This document shows positions 50,915 to 59,421 of a DNA stretch of 64,000 nucleotides, in pieces. Numbering within the stretch: position 1 is the first letter of the stretch; each line of letters starts with the position of its first letter. The notes under the pieces are model-generated. The model worked only from the letters and a program-made list of their open reading frames with translations, searched no databases and was not told where the DNA came from. The position numbers were made by a program, and so were the translations under genes. The DNA lies in assembly GCF_010500965.1 (NCBI RefSeq), contig NZ_QVMI01000016.1, positions 95,605-159,604 of the forward strand, in the 5' to 3' direction. The stretch comes from Bacteroides sp. 51 (lineage in GTDB: Bacteria; Bacteroidota; Bacteroidia; Bacteroidales; Bacteroidaceae).

Positions 50915-53900
50915 ATGAAGAAAAGAAGCATTATTTTGCTGATCTGTCTATTTGTACTTGTTATAGCCGCTGTTTGGGGCTATAACAAGTATTTTAGCAC
51001 TACAAAGATCGCATTCATTAACTTCCAGACCATTAGTTTGGGAAGTATTGCCAAGGCCAATGATAACTCTTTTATCCAGATCAAAGAAGTATCAGTAGAC
51101 GACCTGGACCAACTTGATAATTACGACATGATCTTCCTTAACGGGATGGGCCTGCGTATCGTAGAAGAGCAACGTGCTCAAATCCAGCGGGCAGCCGACA
51201 AAGGTATTCCTATCTATACTTCTGCGGCTACCAATCCGGCAAATAACATTTGCAACCTGGATAGCATTCAACAAAAAGATATCCGGGAATACCTGGGTGG
51301 TGGCGGACGACGCAATAACCGTAGTTTGTTGAATTACATCCGTAAGAATATTGATAAAAAGATCAGTTCTATTGATGAACCGGAAGAGCCGGTAAAACGT
51401 CCATCAGATGTCCTTTATCATGCAGATCTTAAAGGAGATGATGACCTGGACTTCCTTACGGTAGAAGAATATGAAAAGTATCTGAAAGATAATAACCTCT
51501 GGACCGAAGGCGGAAAGAAAATAGCTATTACCGGACAAATGGCCGACCCTACCGATCTGATCTCTGCACTAGAGAAAAGCGGTATCAACGTCTACCCTAT
51601 CTCCTCTTTCCGCAAGTTACAGGATTTTATCCGCGAAATCAGCCCCGATGCGGTGATTAACCTGCCTCACGGACGTATGGGAGACAAAATGGTGGAATAC
51701 CTTACGGAAAGAAACATTCCGTTGTTTGCTCCGATCACAATCAACAGTCTGGTAGAAGACTGGGAAAACGACCCGATGGGTATGTCCGGCGGATTCCTTT
51801 CGCAAAGTGTGGTTACACCCGAGATAGACGGAGCGATACGTTCATTTGCACTATTCGCGCAATACAAGGACGACGAAGGTTTGCATCACTCTTTCGCTGT
51901 TCCCGAACGTTTGGAAACGTTTATCAAAACCGTAAAAGCCTATCTGGAACTTAAAGATAAGCCAAATAAAGAAAAGCGAGTAGCTATTTACTACTTCAAA
52001 GGTCCCGGCCAAAACGCGATGACAGCGGGTGGCATGGAAGTGGCTCCTTCTTTATATAACTTGCTTGTACGCATGAAAGCCGAAGGGTATAAGGTTGATA
52101 ATCTGCCTTCAAACCACAAGGAACTGGAAAAGATGATCATGTCGCAGGGAGCTGTTTTCGGTGCATATGCCGAAGGCGCTTTCGACGAATTTATGAAGAC
52201 CGGAAAGCCGGAATTGATTTCTAAAGAAGATTACGAATCGTGGGTAAAACAATCGTTGCGTCCCGAAAAGTATGCGGAGGTATTAGCCGCCAATGGCGAA
52301 TTCCCCGGTTCATATATGACTACGGAAGACGGTCGCCTGGGTGTAGCCCGCCTGCAATTCGGCAATGTGGTTCTGGTTCCTCAGAATGCAGCCGGTTCGG
52401 GTAGCAATTCATTTGAGGTAGTGCACGGAACAAATGCTGCTCCTCCTCATACGTATATTGCTTCGTATCTTTGGATGCAACATGGCTTCAAGGCAGATGC
52501 ACTGATCCATTTCGGAACGCACGGTAGTTTGGAGTTTACGCCTAAGAAACAAGTAGGATTAAGCAGTCTCGACTGGCCCGACCGCCTGGTAGGTGCCGTA
52601 CCTCACTTCTATGTGTATTCTATTGGTAATGTGGGCGAAGGTGTCATTGCCAAAAGACGTTCTTATGCCGGCTTGCAGTCATACCTCACTCCTCCTTTCC
52701 TTGAAAGCAGTGTCAGAGGTATCTACCGCGAACTGATGGAAAAGATAAAAATATACAATAATACGCCGAGCGATAAGCTTTCACTTGAAGTAAAGGCTAT
52801 TGCTGTTAAAATGGGTATTCATCGTGAACTGGGATTGGATAGTATCCTGACCACCCCTTATACGGAAGATCATATCCTGAAAATCGAGAACTTCGCAGAG
52901 GAACTGGCAACAGAGAAGATCACCGGACAGCTTTATACGATGGGCGTTCCTTACGAGTCTGCCCGCATCACATCGTCTGTATACGCTATGGCTACGGAAC
53001 CTATCGCATACAGCCTGCTTTCACTTGATAAGTTGCGTGGAAGAGCAGACGAAAAGGTCGTTAAGAATAAAGGACTGTTTACGCAAAGATACCTGAACCC
53101 GGCCAGAACATTGGTTGAAAGACTGATTGCGAACCCTGCACAGGCAACCGATGAACTGATCTGCAAAACGGCAAACATCAGTATCGAGGAATTGCAAAAG
53201 GCTCGCGAAATAGATAAAGCCCGCAATGCGCCTACAGGCATGATGGCGATGATGATGGCGGCTTCTTCCTCTGACAAACCTGCGGCAAGCAAGAAAGCCG
53301 AGAAAAAAGAAGAAGGTGGTATTTCCGACTCTATGAGAGCCATGATGCGGAAAATGGCCGAAGGTATGGACAGTACCGAGGTTGCCAAGATTCACGAGAA
53401 GATGAGAGGCAATCCTGATGAAGCCAAGAAAATGATGCAGGGTATGGCGAAAGATAAACCCGAAGGCATGCCAAAAGAAATGCCTGCAGCAATGGCGGAA
53501 GCAATGAAAAACATGGGGCAAAGCAAAAAAGAATACAGCAAAGAAGAAGTAAACTTCGCCCTTGCCGTACTCGAAGTGGAGCAAACCATTAAAAACATCG
53601 GAAACTATAAAGCAGCCCTGTTGCATAGTCCGGAAGCAGAATTAAATAGCGCTATCAACGCCATGAACGGTGGATACACTCCCCCTTCGCCAGGTGGTGA
53701 TCCGATTGCTAATCCGAATACCATTCCGACAGGACGCAACCTCTACTCTATCAACGCCGAAGCTACTCCATCGGAATCGGCTTGGGAAAAGGGAGTGAAG
53801 TTGGCGCAAAGCACCATCGACATGTATCGTGAACGCCACGATGGTGAATATCCACGGAAAGTAAGTTACACGCTTTGGTCGGGCGAGTTTATCGAAACCG

Positions 53901-55225
53901 GCGGAGCAACCATCGCACAGGTATTATATATGTTGGGAGTTGAACCTATCCGCGATACATTCGGCAGGGTGAGCGATTTGAAATTGATTCCATCGGCCGA
54001 GCTGGGACGTCCGCGTATTGACGTAGTAGTACAGACTTCGGGACAGTTGCGCGATATCGCCGCTTCGCGCCTCTTCCTTATCAACCGTGCCGTGGAAATG
54101 GCTGCCGCTGCCAAAGACGGTGAATACGAAAACATGGTAGCCGCCAGCGTTGTTGAAGCGGAACGTGTATTGACCGAGAAGGGACTTTCGCCCAAAGATG
54201 CCCGCGAAATATCGACTTTCCGCGTGTTCGGAGGTGTAAACGGTGGATATGGCACAGGCATTCAGGGCATGGTAGAATCGGGCGACCGTTGGGAAGAGGA
54301 AACAGAGATTGCTAACGTTTACCTCAATAATATGGGTGCTTTCTACGGAAGCGAGAAGAACTGGGAAACTGTTCGCAAGTTTGCCTTCGAAGCTGCACTG
54401 ACCCGCACCGATGTAGTGATTCAACCTCGCCAGAGCAATACTTGGGGAGCGCTTAGCCTTGACCATGTTTACGAGTTTATGGGAGGTTTGAACCTTGCCG
54501 TACGCAACGTAACGGGTAAAGACCCGGATGCTTATCTGAGCGACTACCGCAACCGGAATAATATGCGGATGCAGGAGTTGAAAGAAGCCATCGGCGTGGA
54601 ATCGCGCACAACGATCTTCAACCCTACATATATTAAGGAAAAGATGAAGGGTGAAGCCTCATCGGCCGGTGAGTTTGCCGAAACGATCCGCAATACGTAC
54701 GGTTGGAACGTGATGAAGCCATCGGTGATCGACAAAGAGCTGTGGGATGAGATTTATGAGGTTTATGTAAAAGACAAACATAACCTGAATGTACAGGAGT
54801 TCTTCGAAACCCAGAATCCTGCGGCTTTGGAAGAAATGACTGCTGTGATGTTGGAAACCGTACGCAAAGGCATGTGGAAGGCGAGCGAACAGCAGGTTGC
54901 AGATATCAGTAAATTGCATACGGAACTTGTAAACAAATACCGTCCGTCGTGTTCGGGCTTTGTGTGCGACAATGCGAAACTGCGCGACTTTATTGCATCC
55001 AAAACCGACCAGCAGTCGGCAAGCGAGTATAAGAAGAATATTGCTGAGATTCGCGAGGCTGTTGCAAATGATAATAAAGGGGTGGTGATGAAGAAAGACG
55101 AATTAAACGCCCAGGCTCAGGAACAGACCAATACGTTGAGTAATATTACGGTAGGAATCGTTATCTTTGCGGTCCTGATCGGAGCCATCCTGTTTATACG
55201 GTATAGACGCAAGAAACAAGCATAA
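50915..55225 (+). CDS. hmuS: HmuS, CobN/BchH-superfamily haem dechelatase-like protein
   Basis: A 1436-aa giant of the CobN family. The N-terminal membrane anchor (IILLICLFVLVIAAVWGY) and C-terminal helix (ITVGIVIFAVLIGAILFI, about 1408-1427) place the catalytic bulk in the periplasm, unlike cytoplasmic CobN. Chelatase core motifs are visible: FGTHGSLEFTPKKQVGLS (about 532-549), FRVFGGVNGGYGTGIQGMVE (about 1106-1125) and NTWGALSLDHVYEFMGGLN. A Met-rich, low-complexity insertion spans about 770-870. There are no cobalamin-synthesis neighbours, so the HmuS role of removing iron from haem is the right reading; that role for the Bacteroidales protein is literature-based memory. Confidence 0.92.
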   Translation: MKKRSIILLICLFVLVIAAVWGYNKYFSTTKIAFINFQTISLGSIAKANDNSFIQIKEVSVDDLDQLDNYDMIFLNGMGLRIVEEQRAQIQRAADKGIPIYTSAATNPANNICNLDSIQQKDIREYLGGGGRRNNRSLLNYIRKNIDKKISSIDEPEEPVKRPSDVLYHADLKGDDDLDFLTVEEYEKYLKDNNLWTEGGKKIAITGQMADPTDLISALEKSGINVYPISSFRKLQDFIREISPDAVINLPHGRMGDKMVEYLTERNIPLFAPITINSLVEDWENDPMGMSGGFLSQSVVTPEIDGAIRSFALFAQYKDDEGLHHSFAVPERLETFIKTVKAYLELKDKPNKEKRVAIYYFKGPGQNAMTAGGMEVAPSLYNLLVRMKAEGYKVDNLPSNHKELEKMIMSQGAVFGAYAEGAFDEFMKTGKPELISKEDYESWVKQSLRPEKYAEVLAANGEFPGSYMTTEDGRLGVARLQFGNVVLVPQNAAGSGSNSFEVVHGTNAAPPHTYIASYLWMQHGFKADALIHFGTHGSLEFTPKKQVGLSSLDWPDRLVGAVPHFYVYSIGNVGEGVIAKRRSYAGLQSYLTPPFLESSVRGIYRELMEKIKIYNNTPSDKLSLEVKAIAVKMGIHRELGLDSILTTPYTEDHILKIENFAEELATEKITGQLYTMGVPYESARITSSVYAMATEPIAYSLLSLDKLRGRADEKVVKNKGLFTQRYLNPARTLVERLIANPAQATDELICKTANISIEELQKAREIDKARNAPTGMMAMMMAASSSDKPAASKKAEKKEEGGISDSMRAMMRKMAEGMDSTEVAKIHEKMRGNPDEAKKMMQGMAKDKPEGMPKEMPAAMAEAMKNMGQSKKEYSKEEVNFALAVLEVEQTIKNIGNYKAALLHSPEAELNSAINAMNGGYTPPSPGGDPIANPNTIPTGRNLYSINAEATPSESAWEKGVKLAQSTIDMYRERHDGEYPRKVSYTLWSGEFIETGGATIAQVLYMLGVEPIRDTFGRVSDLKLIPSAELGRPRIDVVVQTSGQLRDIAASRLFLINRAVEMAAAAKDGEYENMVAASVVEAERVLTEKGLSPKDAREISTFRVFGGVNGGYGTGIQGMVESGDRWEEETEIANVYLNNMGAFYGSEKNWETVRKFAFEAALTRTDVVIQPRQSNTWGALSLDHVYEFMGGLNLAVRNVTGKDPDAYLSDYRNRNNMRMQELKEAIGVESRTTIFNPTYIKEKMKGEASSAGEFAETIRNTYGWNVMKPSVIDKELWDEIYEVYVKDKHNLNVQEFFETQNPAALEEMTAVMLETVRKGMWKASEQQVADISKLHTELVNKYRPSCSGFVCDNAKLRDFIASKTDQQSASEYKKNIAEIREAVANDNKGVVMKKDELNAQAQEQTNTLSNITVGIVIFAVLIGAILFIRYRRKKQA

Positions 55226-55230
55226 AGCAT

Positions 55231-55950
55231 ATGTATACAGTCGTATTCGTTTTGATGATGTTGACGGTGTTCAACTTCTTATTGAAACAAACATTCTGGA
55301 AGATAACGGCAGTGGGAATTTCCGCCGCCGTTGCTGCCATTTTTGCGGGGACGATGTGGCCGGTTGCTATTGAGCAATCGAAGACGCAGATCACCAGTTG
55401 GCTGGACAATCCGCAACTGATGCTCGACACGTCTGTTCTGTTGACGCTGGAAGTCTGCCTGCAAATGGCTTATTGTATGTTGGCGGTGCATGTGCACAAT
55501 GCTTATCCGGTTAAAAAGAAAACGCTCTGGGCTTATCGCTTTCTGCGCTGGATACCGGGGGTGTTGATTTACCCTGTCTTGTTCAGCGGATTGGTTTACC
55601 TGATCTTTGCTTTCCCGGGTGTTTCATTCAGCCGGATAGCGTGGCTTTATGCACTGGCGGTATTTATTCTAATCCCCATAGGGCGCTGGTTGCTGAAATG
55701 GTTATTACCCGAAACGGACTTGCGGCTGGAGCTCTTGTTCCTGAGCAATGCGCTGGTATCTATACTGGGCATCGTTGCCACGGTTAACGGGCGCACAGCC
55801 GTAGAGGGTACAAACTCTGTAGACTGGTATGCGTTGCTTGGCCTGATTCTGATCTTATTGGCCGGAGCATTCGTGGGACTGTTTATTTATCATAAAAAAG
55901 CCTCACCCCGGCCCTCTCCAAAGGAGAGGGAGAATGAAAGTTACAGCTAG
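55231..55950 (+). CDS. hmuT: HmuT-like polytopic membrane protein with repeat-encoded C-terminus
   Basis: A 239-aa protein with five or six transmembrane helices (FVLMMLTVFNFLLKQTFW, AVGISAAVAAIFAGTMW, VLIYPVLFSGLVYLIFAF and others). It lies 5 bp after hmuS in the fixed hmuYRSTUV order. The final ~17 residues (KASPRPSPKERENESYS) are encoded by the left arm of a 32-bp inverted repeat (55900-55931), so the original stop was probably close to position 55900. Its role is membrane transport or energy coupling for HmuS products; the mechanism is unknown. Confidence 0.83.
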   Translation: MYTVVFVLMMLTVFNFLLKQTFWKITAVGISAAVAAIFAGTMWPVAIEQSKTQITSWLDNPQLMLDTSVLLTLEVCLQMAYCMLAVHVHNAYPVKKKTLWAYRFLRWIPGVLIYPVLFSGLVYLIFAFPGVSFSRIAWLYALAVFILIPIGRWLLKWLLPETDLRLELLFLSNALVSILGIVATVNGRTAVEGTNSVDWYALLGLILILLAGAFVGLFIYHKKASPRPSPKERENESYS

Positions 55951-56004
55951 CGCACGAGGCTGCGCAGCCATCTCCCTCTCCTTTGGAGAGGGCTGGGGTG
56001 AGGC
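55900..56004. repeat. Long inverted repeat overlapping the end of hmuT
   Basis: Arms 55900-55931 and 55973-56004 match at 31 of 32 positions. The left arm is in the hmuT frame; the right arm lies between hmuT and hmuU. The arms are the well-spread 'CTCACCCC.GCCCTCTCC' type repeat. The hairpin could differentially stabilise hmuS/T and hmuU/V mRNA. Confidence 0.93.
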
Positions 56005-56034
56005 TGTTATATCAATAAACTTATAAACTCAAAT

Positions 56035-56637
56035 ATGAACGCTATTTCTGATATTCTATTTTGGATTTCGACAGGACTACTGGTTCCTGTCATCGTACTG
56101 TTAATCATCCTCTTCCTCCGTTCCATCATTTTGATTGGTGGATTCTTTGGTCAATACCTTTCTATCCGGAAAACGGAGAAGCTGCTCCGTACTGATATGG
56201 CAGGGCTAACCACTGAAAATGTAAATGAACTGGCAGGCAAACTACCCGAAAAGTCCAATTCACTTGTAGTTAAATATATGCGCGAAATACTCCACGCAGC
56301 CGATAGTCCGGCACATGTACAACGGTTGCTGGCCGATTTCGAGATTGCAGCGGATAAGGACCTTTCCCTACCTAAAATACTGACCAAGATGGGTCCTATC
56401 CTCGGATTGATGGGAACGCTTATCCCTATGGGACCTGCGCTGGTTGGACTCTCTACGGGAGATATCGGTTCGATGGCTTATAACATGCAGGTGGCTTTTG
56501 CCACTACGGTTGTCGGACTGTTCAGTAGTGCTATCGGTTTTATCACGCAACAGATAAAACAGCGCTGGTATCTGCAAGACTTAACCAACCTGGAGTTTGT
56601 GACCGAATTGTTAAACGAAAAACGTAGTGCAAAATGA
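56035..56637 (+). CDS. hmuU: HmuU, MotA/TolQ/ExbB-family proton channel protein
   Basis: A 200-aa inner-membrane protein with three helices. The first is LLVPVIVLLIILFLRSIILI; the other two form the conserved core ILTKMGPILGLMGTLIPMGP (about 116-135) and MAYNMQVAFATTVVGLFSSA (about 149-168), typical of MotA/TolQ/ExbB subunits. It should form a proton-driven motor with the DUF2149 partner HmuV, whose gene overlaps by four bases (ATGA). In this operon the motor probably powers HmuS/HmuT-dependent haem processing or the HmuR receptor. Confidence 0.92.
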   Translation: MNAISDILFWISTGLLVPVIVLLIILFLRSIILIGGFFGQYLSIRKTEKLLRTDMAGLTTENVNELAGKLPEKSNSLVVKYMREILHAADSPAHVQRLLADFEIAADKDLSLPKILTKMGPILGLMGTLIPMGPALVGLSTGDIGSMAYNMQVAFATTVVGLFSSAIGFITQQIKQRWYLQDLTNLEFVTELLNEKRSAK

Positions 56638-56957
56638 GACGGAGATTGCTAAGAAAGGACGAAGATGCTGATCCAATCAGCGTTGTATCCAACCTTTTTG
56701 ACGTAGCGATGGTATTTGCCGTTGCACTTATGGTTGCGCTGGTTACGAGATATAACATGACCGAGGTCTTCTCTCAGGAAGATTATACGATGGTGAAGAA
56801 TCCGGGGAAAGAGAACATGGAAATCATCACGAAGGAAGGTAACAAGATTAACAAATATACCCCTTCCGAGAATCAGGAACAAACCGGAAAACGAGGCAAA
56901 AAGGTAGGTATCGCCTACGAACTCGAGAACGGAGAGATTATTTACGTACCCGAATAG
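56634..56957 (+). CDS. hmuV: HmuV, DUF2149 (ExbD/MotB-like) protein
   Basis: A 107-aa protein with a basic start (MRRRLLRKDEDADPI), one transmembrane helix carrying an Asp (LFDVAMVFAVALMVALVT), which is the expected proton-binding residue of ExbD/MotB-like partners, and a periplasmic charged tail. It overlaps hmuU by ATGA. The TAG stop is followed at once by a dispersed repeat (56957-56981) and then by a terminator hairpin (57022-57056), closing the operon. Confidence 0.9.
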   Translation: MRRRLLRKDEDADPISVVSNLFDVAMVFAVALMVALVTRYNMTEVFSQEDYTMVKNPGKENMEIITKEGNKINKYTPSENQEQTGKRGKKVGIAYELENGEIIYVPE

Positions 56958-56981
56958 GCAGCGAGGCGCTGCACCCAGGTG
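56957..56981 (-). repeat. Dispersed 'GGTGCAGCGCCTCGCTGC' repeat at the hmuV stop
   Basis: GCAGCGAGGCGCTGCACCCA... begins right at the end of the hmuV TAG stop codon. Confidence 0.85.
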
Positions 56982-57021
56982 CCCCGAGGCGGGGCGGCCG
57001 GGCTTCCATACAAATTATAAC

Positions 57022-57056
57022 AAAGGCGCTCCAAAACATGGAAGCGCCTTTCATTT
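57022..57056 (+). terminator. Terminator of the hmu operon
   Basis: Stem AAAGGCGCTCC / GGAAGCGCCTTT (57022-57032, 57040-57051) with loop, followed by CATTTTT. Confidence 0.8.
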
Positions 57057-57085
57057 TTAACTCGTATAAACCACAAGTATTAGCT

Positions 57086-57110
57086 AACCTGGGTGCAGCA
57101 CCTCGGTGCC
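57086..57110 (+). repeat. Dispersed 'GGTGCAGCGCCTCGCTGC' repeat, variant, at the HU-gene stop
   Basis: AACCTGGGTGCAGCACCTCG... with two changes that keep its near-palindrome (GCAGC ... CACCTCGGTG). It touches the stop codon of the minus-strand HU-like gene. Confidence 0.8.
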
Positions 57111-57595
57111 TAAAATCCTGGGTCTATCACTTCTTCATCATCATCACCACCATTGTCGGAACTATTACCTTTGGTGGATTTAGAATCACCCCACTTTGCA
57201 TATTCTACTTTAGAGAACATGGCACGTGTAGTTCCTTGTGTATTATTACGGGTATATTCGGGGGTGAAGCGTACGCGCAAACCATTGAATTGCAATGAAC
57301 TGACTTCTTCTTCCGTGTCTACTCCGGTTCCTTTGGCCTTACCGATCACGGTAAACGTACCCAACCCATCGAGCCGAACGGAGCGGCTATTCATCAGGTG
57401 ACGGGACATGACCATCATCAGGTTTTGTGAAACACTCAGCGTGTCACCCGGTGTAAGGGATGACTTTTCTGCTACTTCCGTGGCCATCTCTAATAATGAA
57501 ACGGCTTTTCCGGTTTTTACTAAGATAGGATACCATTTTTTCTTCCCATCTTTTGATTCTAATGTGCTCTGACGAGCTTTATAAAACAATGTCAT
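57110..57595 (-). CDS. HU-family (HU-HIG) DNA-binding protein
   Basis: 161 aa from the ATG at 57595 (MTLFYKARQST); the longer frame to 57643 is not needed. The HU/IHF fold is seen in KKWYPILVKTGKAVSLLEMA, LTPGDTLSVSQNLMMVMSRH and SVRLDGLGTFTVIGKAKG. It has the longer Bacteroidetes HU-HIG form, with a low-complexity acidic tail (GNSSDNGGDDDEEVIDPGF). It is a nucleoid protein; such genes are often near polysaccharide or mobile loci. It stands alone here, with its own promoter upstream at 57691-57721. Confidence 0.9.
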   Translation of the reverse strand: MTLFYKARQSTLESKDGKKKWYPILVKTGKAVSLLEMATEVAEKSSLTPGDTLSVSQNLMMVMSRHLMNSRSVRLDGLGTFTVIGKAKGTGVDTEEEVSSLQFNGLRVRFTPEYTRNNTQGTTRAMFSKVEYAKWGDSKSTKGNSSDNGGDDDEEVIDPGF

Positions 57596-57690
57596 ATTAA
57601 TACTTTTTTTTGTTAGTAAATAAATTAAATAATCGTATAACATAGAACTTAATTAATTAAATGGCCATGTTCCATATTCTTACGACAATG

Positions 57691-57721
57691 CAAATATACT
57701 GTATATACCACACATACACAA
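57691..57721 (-). promoter_or_regulatory. Promoter of the HU-like gene
   Basis: Minus strand TATATTTG (57691-57698) with TTG 20 bp upstream (57719-57721). The leader to the ATG is about 95 nt. Confidence 0.55.
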
Positions 57722-57967
57722 TAGCAAATACTGCAAATTAAGCACAATTGACTACATATTCATAGTTAAATAGTGTTATGTGACTACAAATCAAAGAGAT
57801 GAGTAGCAAATAAATTTTAGTGTTCATATATCACTCTTTCAGAGTTCCTCGTTGTGGCATATTATCCTGGGGCTATAGTATAAAGTAGTATATAGCTACT
57901 TGAATTTTTCACCCAATTATAGTTATTAATCCTTTGGTGCTAATTAAAATGAGGAGAGAAAGATAAC

Positions 57968-58490
57968 AGATTGTCAAAATAACAATTTGATATTCTATTG
58001 CCTCTAAAATCGCAAAATCAAGACCTACCTCAGAAGGGAAAGGAAAAACGGCAAAAGAATCGAATTTAAGAATATCAGAATGAACAAATAAATCGGCCCA
58101 GATTGAACAAAAAGACATGATATGATGTAGGAAATAACAAAATAATGCAGAATAAGAGAAAATACAATTCAAACGAACAATCCAACAAGTCTCCACAAAT
58201 CACTCAACCAGAACACGAAAATCTATAAAATGAAAGCCCTCTCTACAGTTGAGCCGCGTGCTGTCGACAGTCAAGCGCTCGGATGTCGACACTTGAGCCG
58301 CGTGCTATCTATAGTTGAGCCGCGTGCTGTCGGCAGTACGCGGCTCAACTATAGAGATTATTGCGCTGAAGTGATTCCAATCATCAATAATATGCCACAA
58401 AAGCATGCTTTAAACCTGTTTTTATCATCTCATTGATGAATTTCAAAAAACACGCGTGTAAGCAAAATCAAGAAAAAAACGATCATTTTG
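57968..58490 (+). repeat. ~550-bp dispersed intergenic element, copy 3
   Basis: Same anchors as copies 1 and 2. Four 22-bp units start at 58248, 58270, 58292 and 58314, followed by the 14-bp inverted half (58336-58349). The terminal stem GTTGAGCCGCGT / ACGCGGCTCAAC (58314-58325, 58338-58349) is perfect and its outer pair is swapped relative to copy 2. It ends just before the M64 peptidase remnant. Confidence 0.82.
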
Positions 58491-58493
58491 TTA

Positions 58494-59210
58494 CTACTTC
58501 ACCACCATTACCGGCTCTCCCAACGGCGGACGAACGATTTCTCCCCGCGTTCCTGACGCCGGCATAGTCTTGTCATTTGTATAGAAGGTGTTGATATCAA
58601 AGGTTCCTCCACTCACTTCCATAATCCGGCGGACAATGGCCTCGCGCGAAGGAGCATTGAAATAAGGAACATTATCGTTCATACAACTATTAGGTTCTGC
58701 GCGCCATACGCCATATCTATATAAATAACCACCTTCATGGTAACTTACCGTATCATAGCCGGACTTCCCAAAATAATGCATCCAATGCACGTTGTATACT
58801 TTGCCAGTTATATCTATATTGGCACCCCATTTCCATATGCCGCCACTAAGATTCCGAAAGTTTGTAAGTTGATCACTGTCCTTAATAGGAAGCGATTCAT
58901 CGTAGTAGTTAATATATTCATCCATTAACTTAGCAAAAGCGTGTCCACCAGCTTCGTGATGAACGACCTCCTCCAACGTATCACCTAGGGGACACATAGC
59001 AATTGCATCACCCAGTGAAGACATCATAGCAGTCCCAGCATATACATCAAGATTTATCAACAGAATGACTGTGGTTCCGGCCAATTCGACATCGGTTATA
59101 CCGGGAACTTTCTTTGCATAATCATACACAGCTATGTAGTTGCATGAAATGTGGGTACTACCGCTACCCTCCAGCCTGCTATCGAATACTGTATTTTTTG
59201 TTGAATACAA
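58494..59210 (-). pseudogene. N-terminally truncated M64 (IgA-peptidase-like) metallopeptidase remnant
   Basis: The 238-codon frame contains the M64 catalytic core: TVFDSRLEGSG near the start, an SSLGDAIAMCPLG segment, VVHHEAGGHAFAKLMDEY with the HExxxxH zinc motif, and a C-terminal KTMPASGTRGEIVRPPLGEP. Full M64 proteins have long N-terminal regions, absent here. No ATG begins the frame; it opens at a TTG. A possible original start (MKKKLSLSNKANKQ, ATG near 59274) is in another frame and runs into a stop after about 50 codons. It looks like a deletion plus frameshift relic, although a short active form cannot be excluded. Confidence 0.7.
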
Positions 59211-59421
59211 ATAGAATCAATGCGAACCAGTAATTGCTTATTGGCCTTATTGCTCAAAGATAGCTTTTTCTTCATAAAATACATTTTATTCCATTAACTA
59301 AATTATAGGCATGCATTGAAAAACATAACAATGACAGATATCGGGAATTAAAAGAAGTTCCCGCCAATCATTGCCAGCTAAATTAGAAACCCTTATCTTA
59401 GCGAGTAAATTGAAAACGAAA

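Larger units (their letters stand above)
57596..58493. other. Intergenic region holding HU promoter and element copy 3
   Basis: About 900 bp without a convincing gene. 57596-57960 is AT-rich leader and promoter DNA for the HU-like gene; the remainder is copy 3 of the ~550-bp element. Confidence 0.6.

Noticed and set aside
53021-54466. Long antisense frames opposite hmuS
   Set aside because: Codon-mirror shadows of a highly biased long gene; no start signals or family features.
50915-55225. CobN for cobalamin synthesis
   Set aside because: There are membrane anchors at both ends, hmuYR upstream and hmuTUV downstream, and no cob genes, so HmuS is the correct reading.
59211-59274. True start of the M64 peptidase at the ATG near 59274
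   Set aside because: The frame MKKKLSLSNK... ends after about 50 codons and is out of phase with the catalytic core; a single frameshift would still leave most of the N-terminal domain missing.
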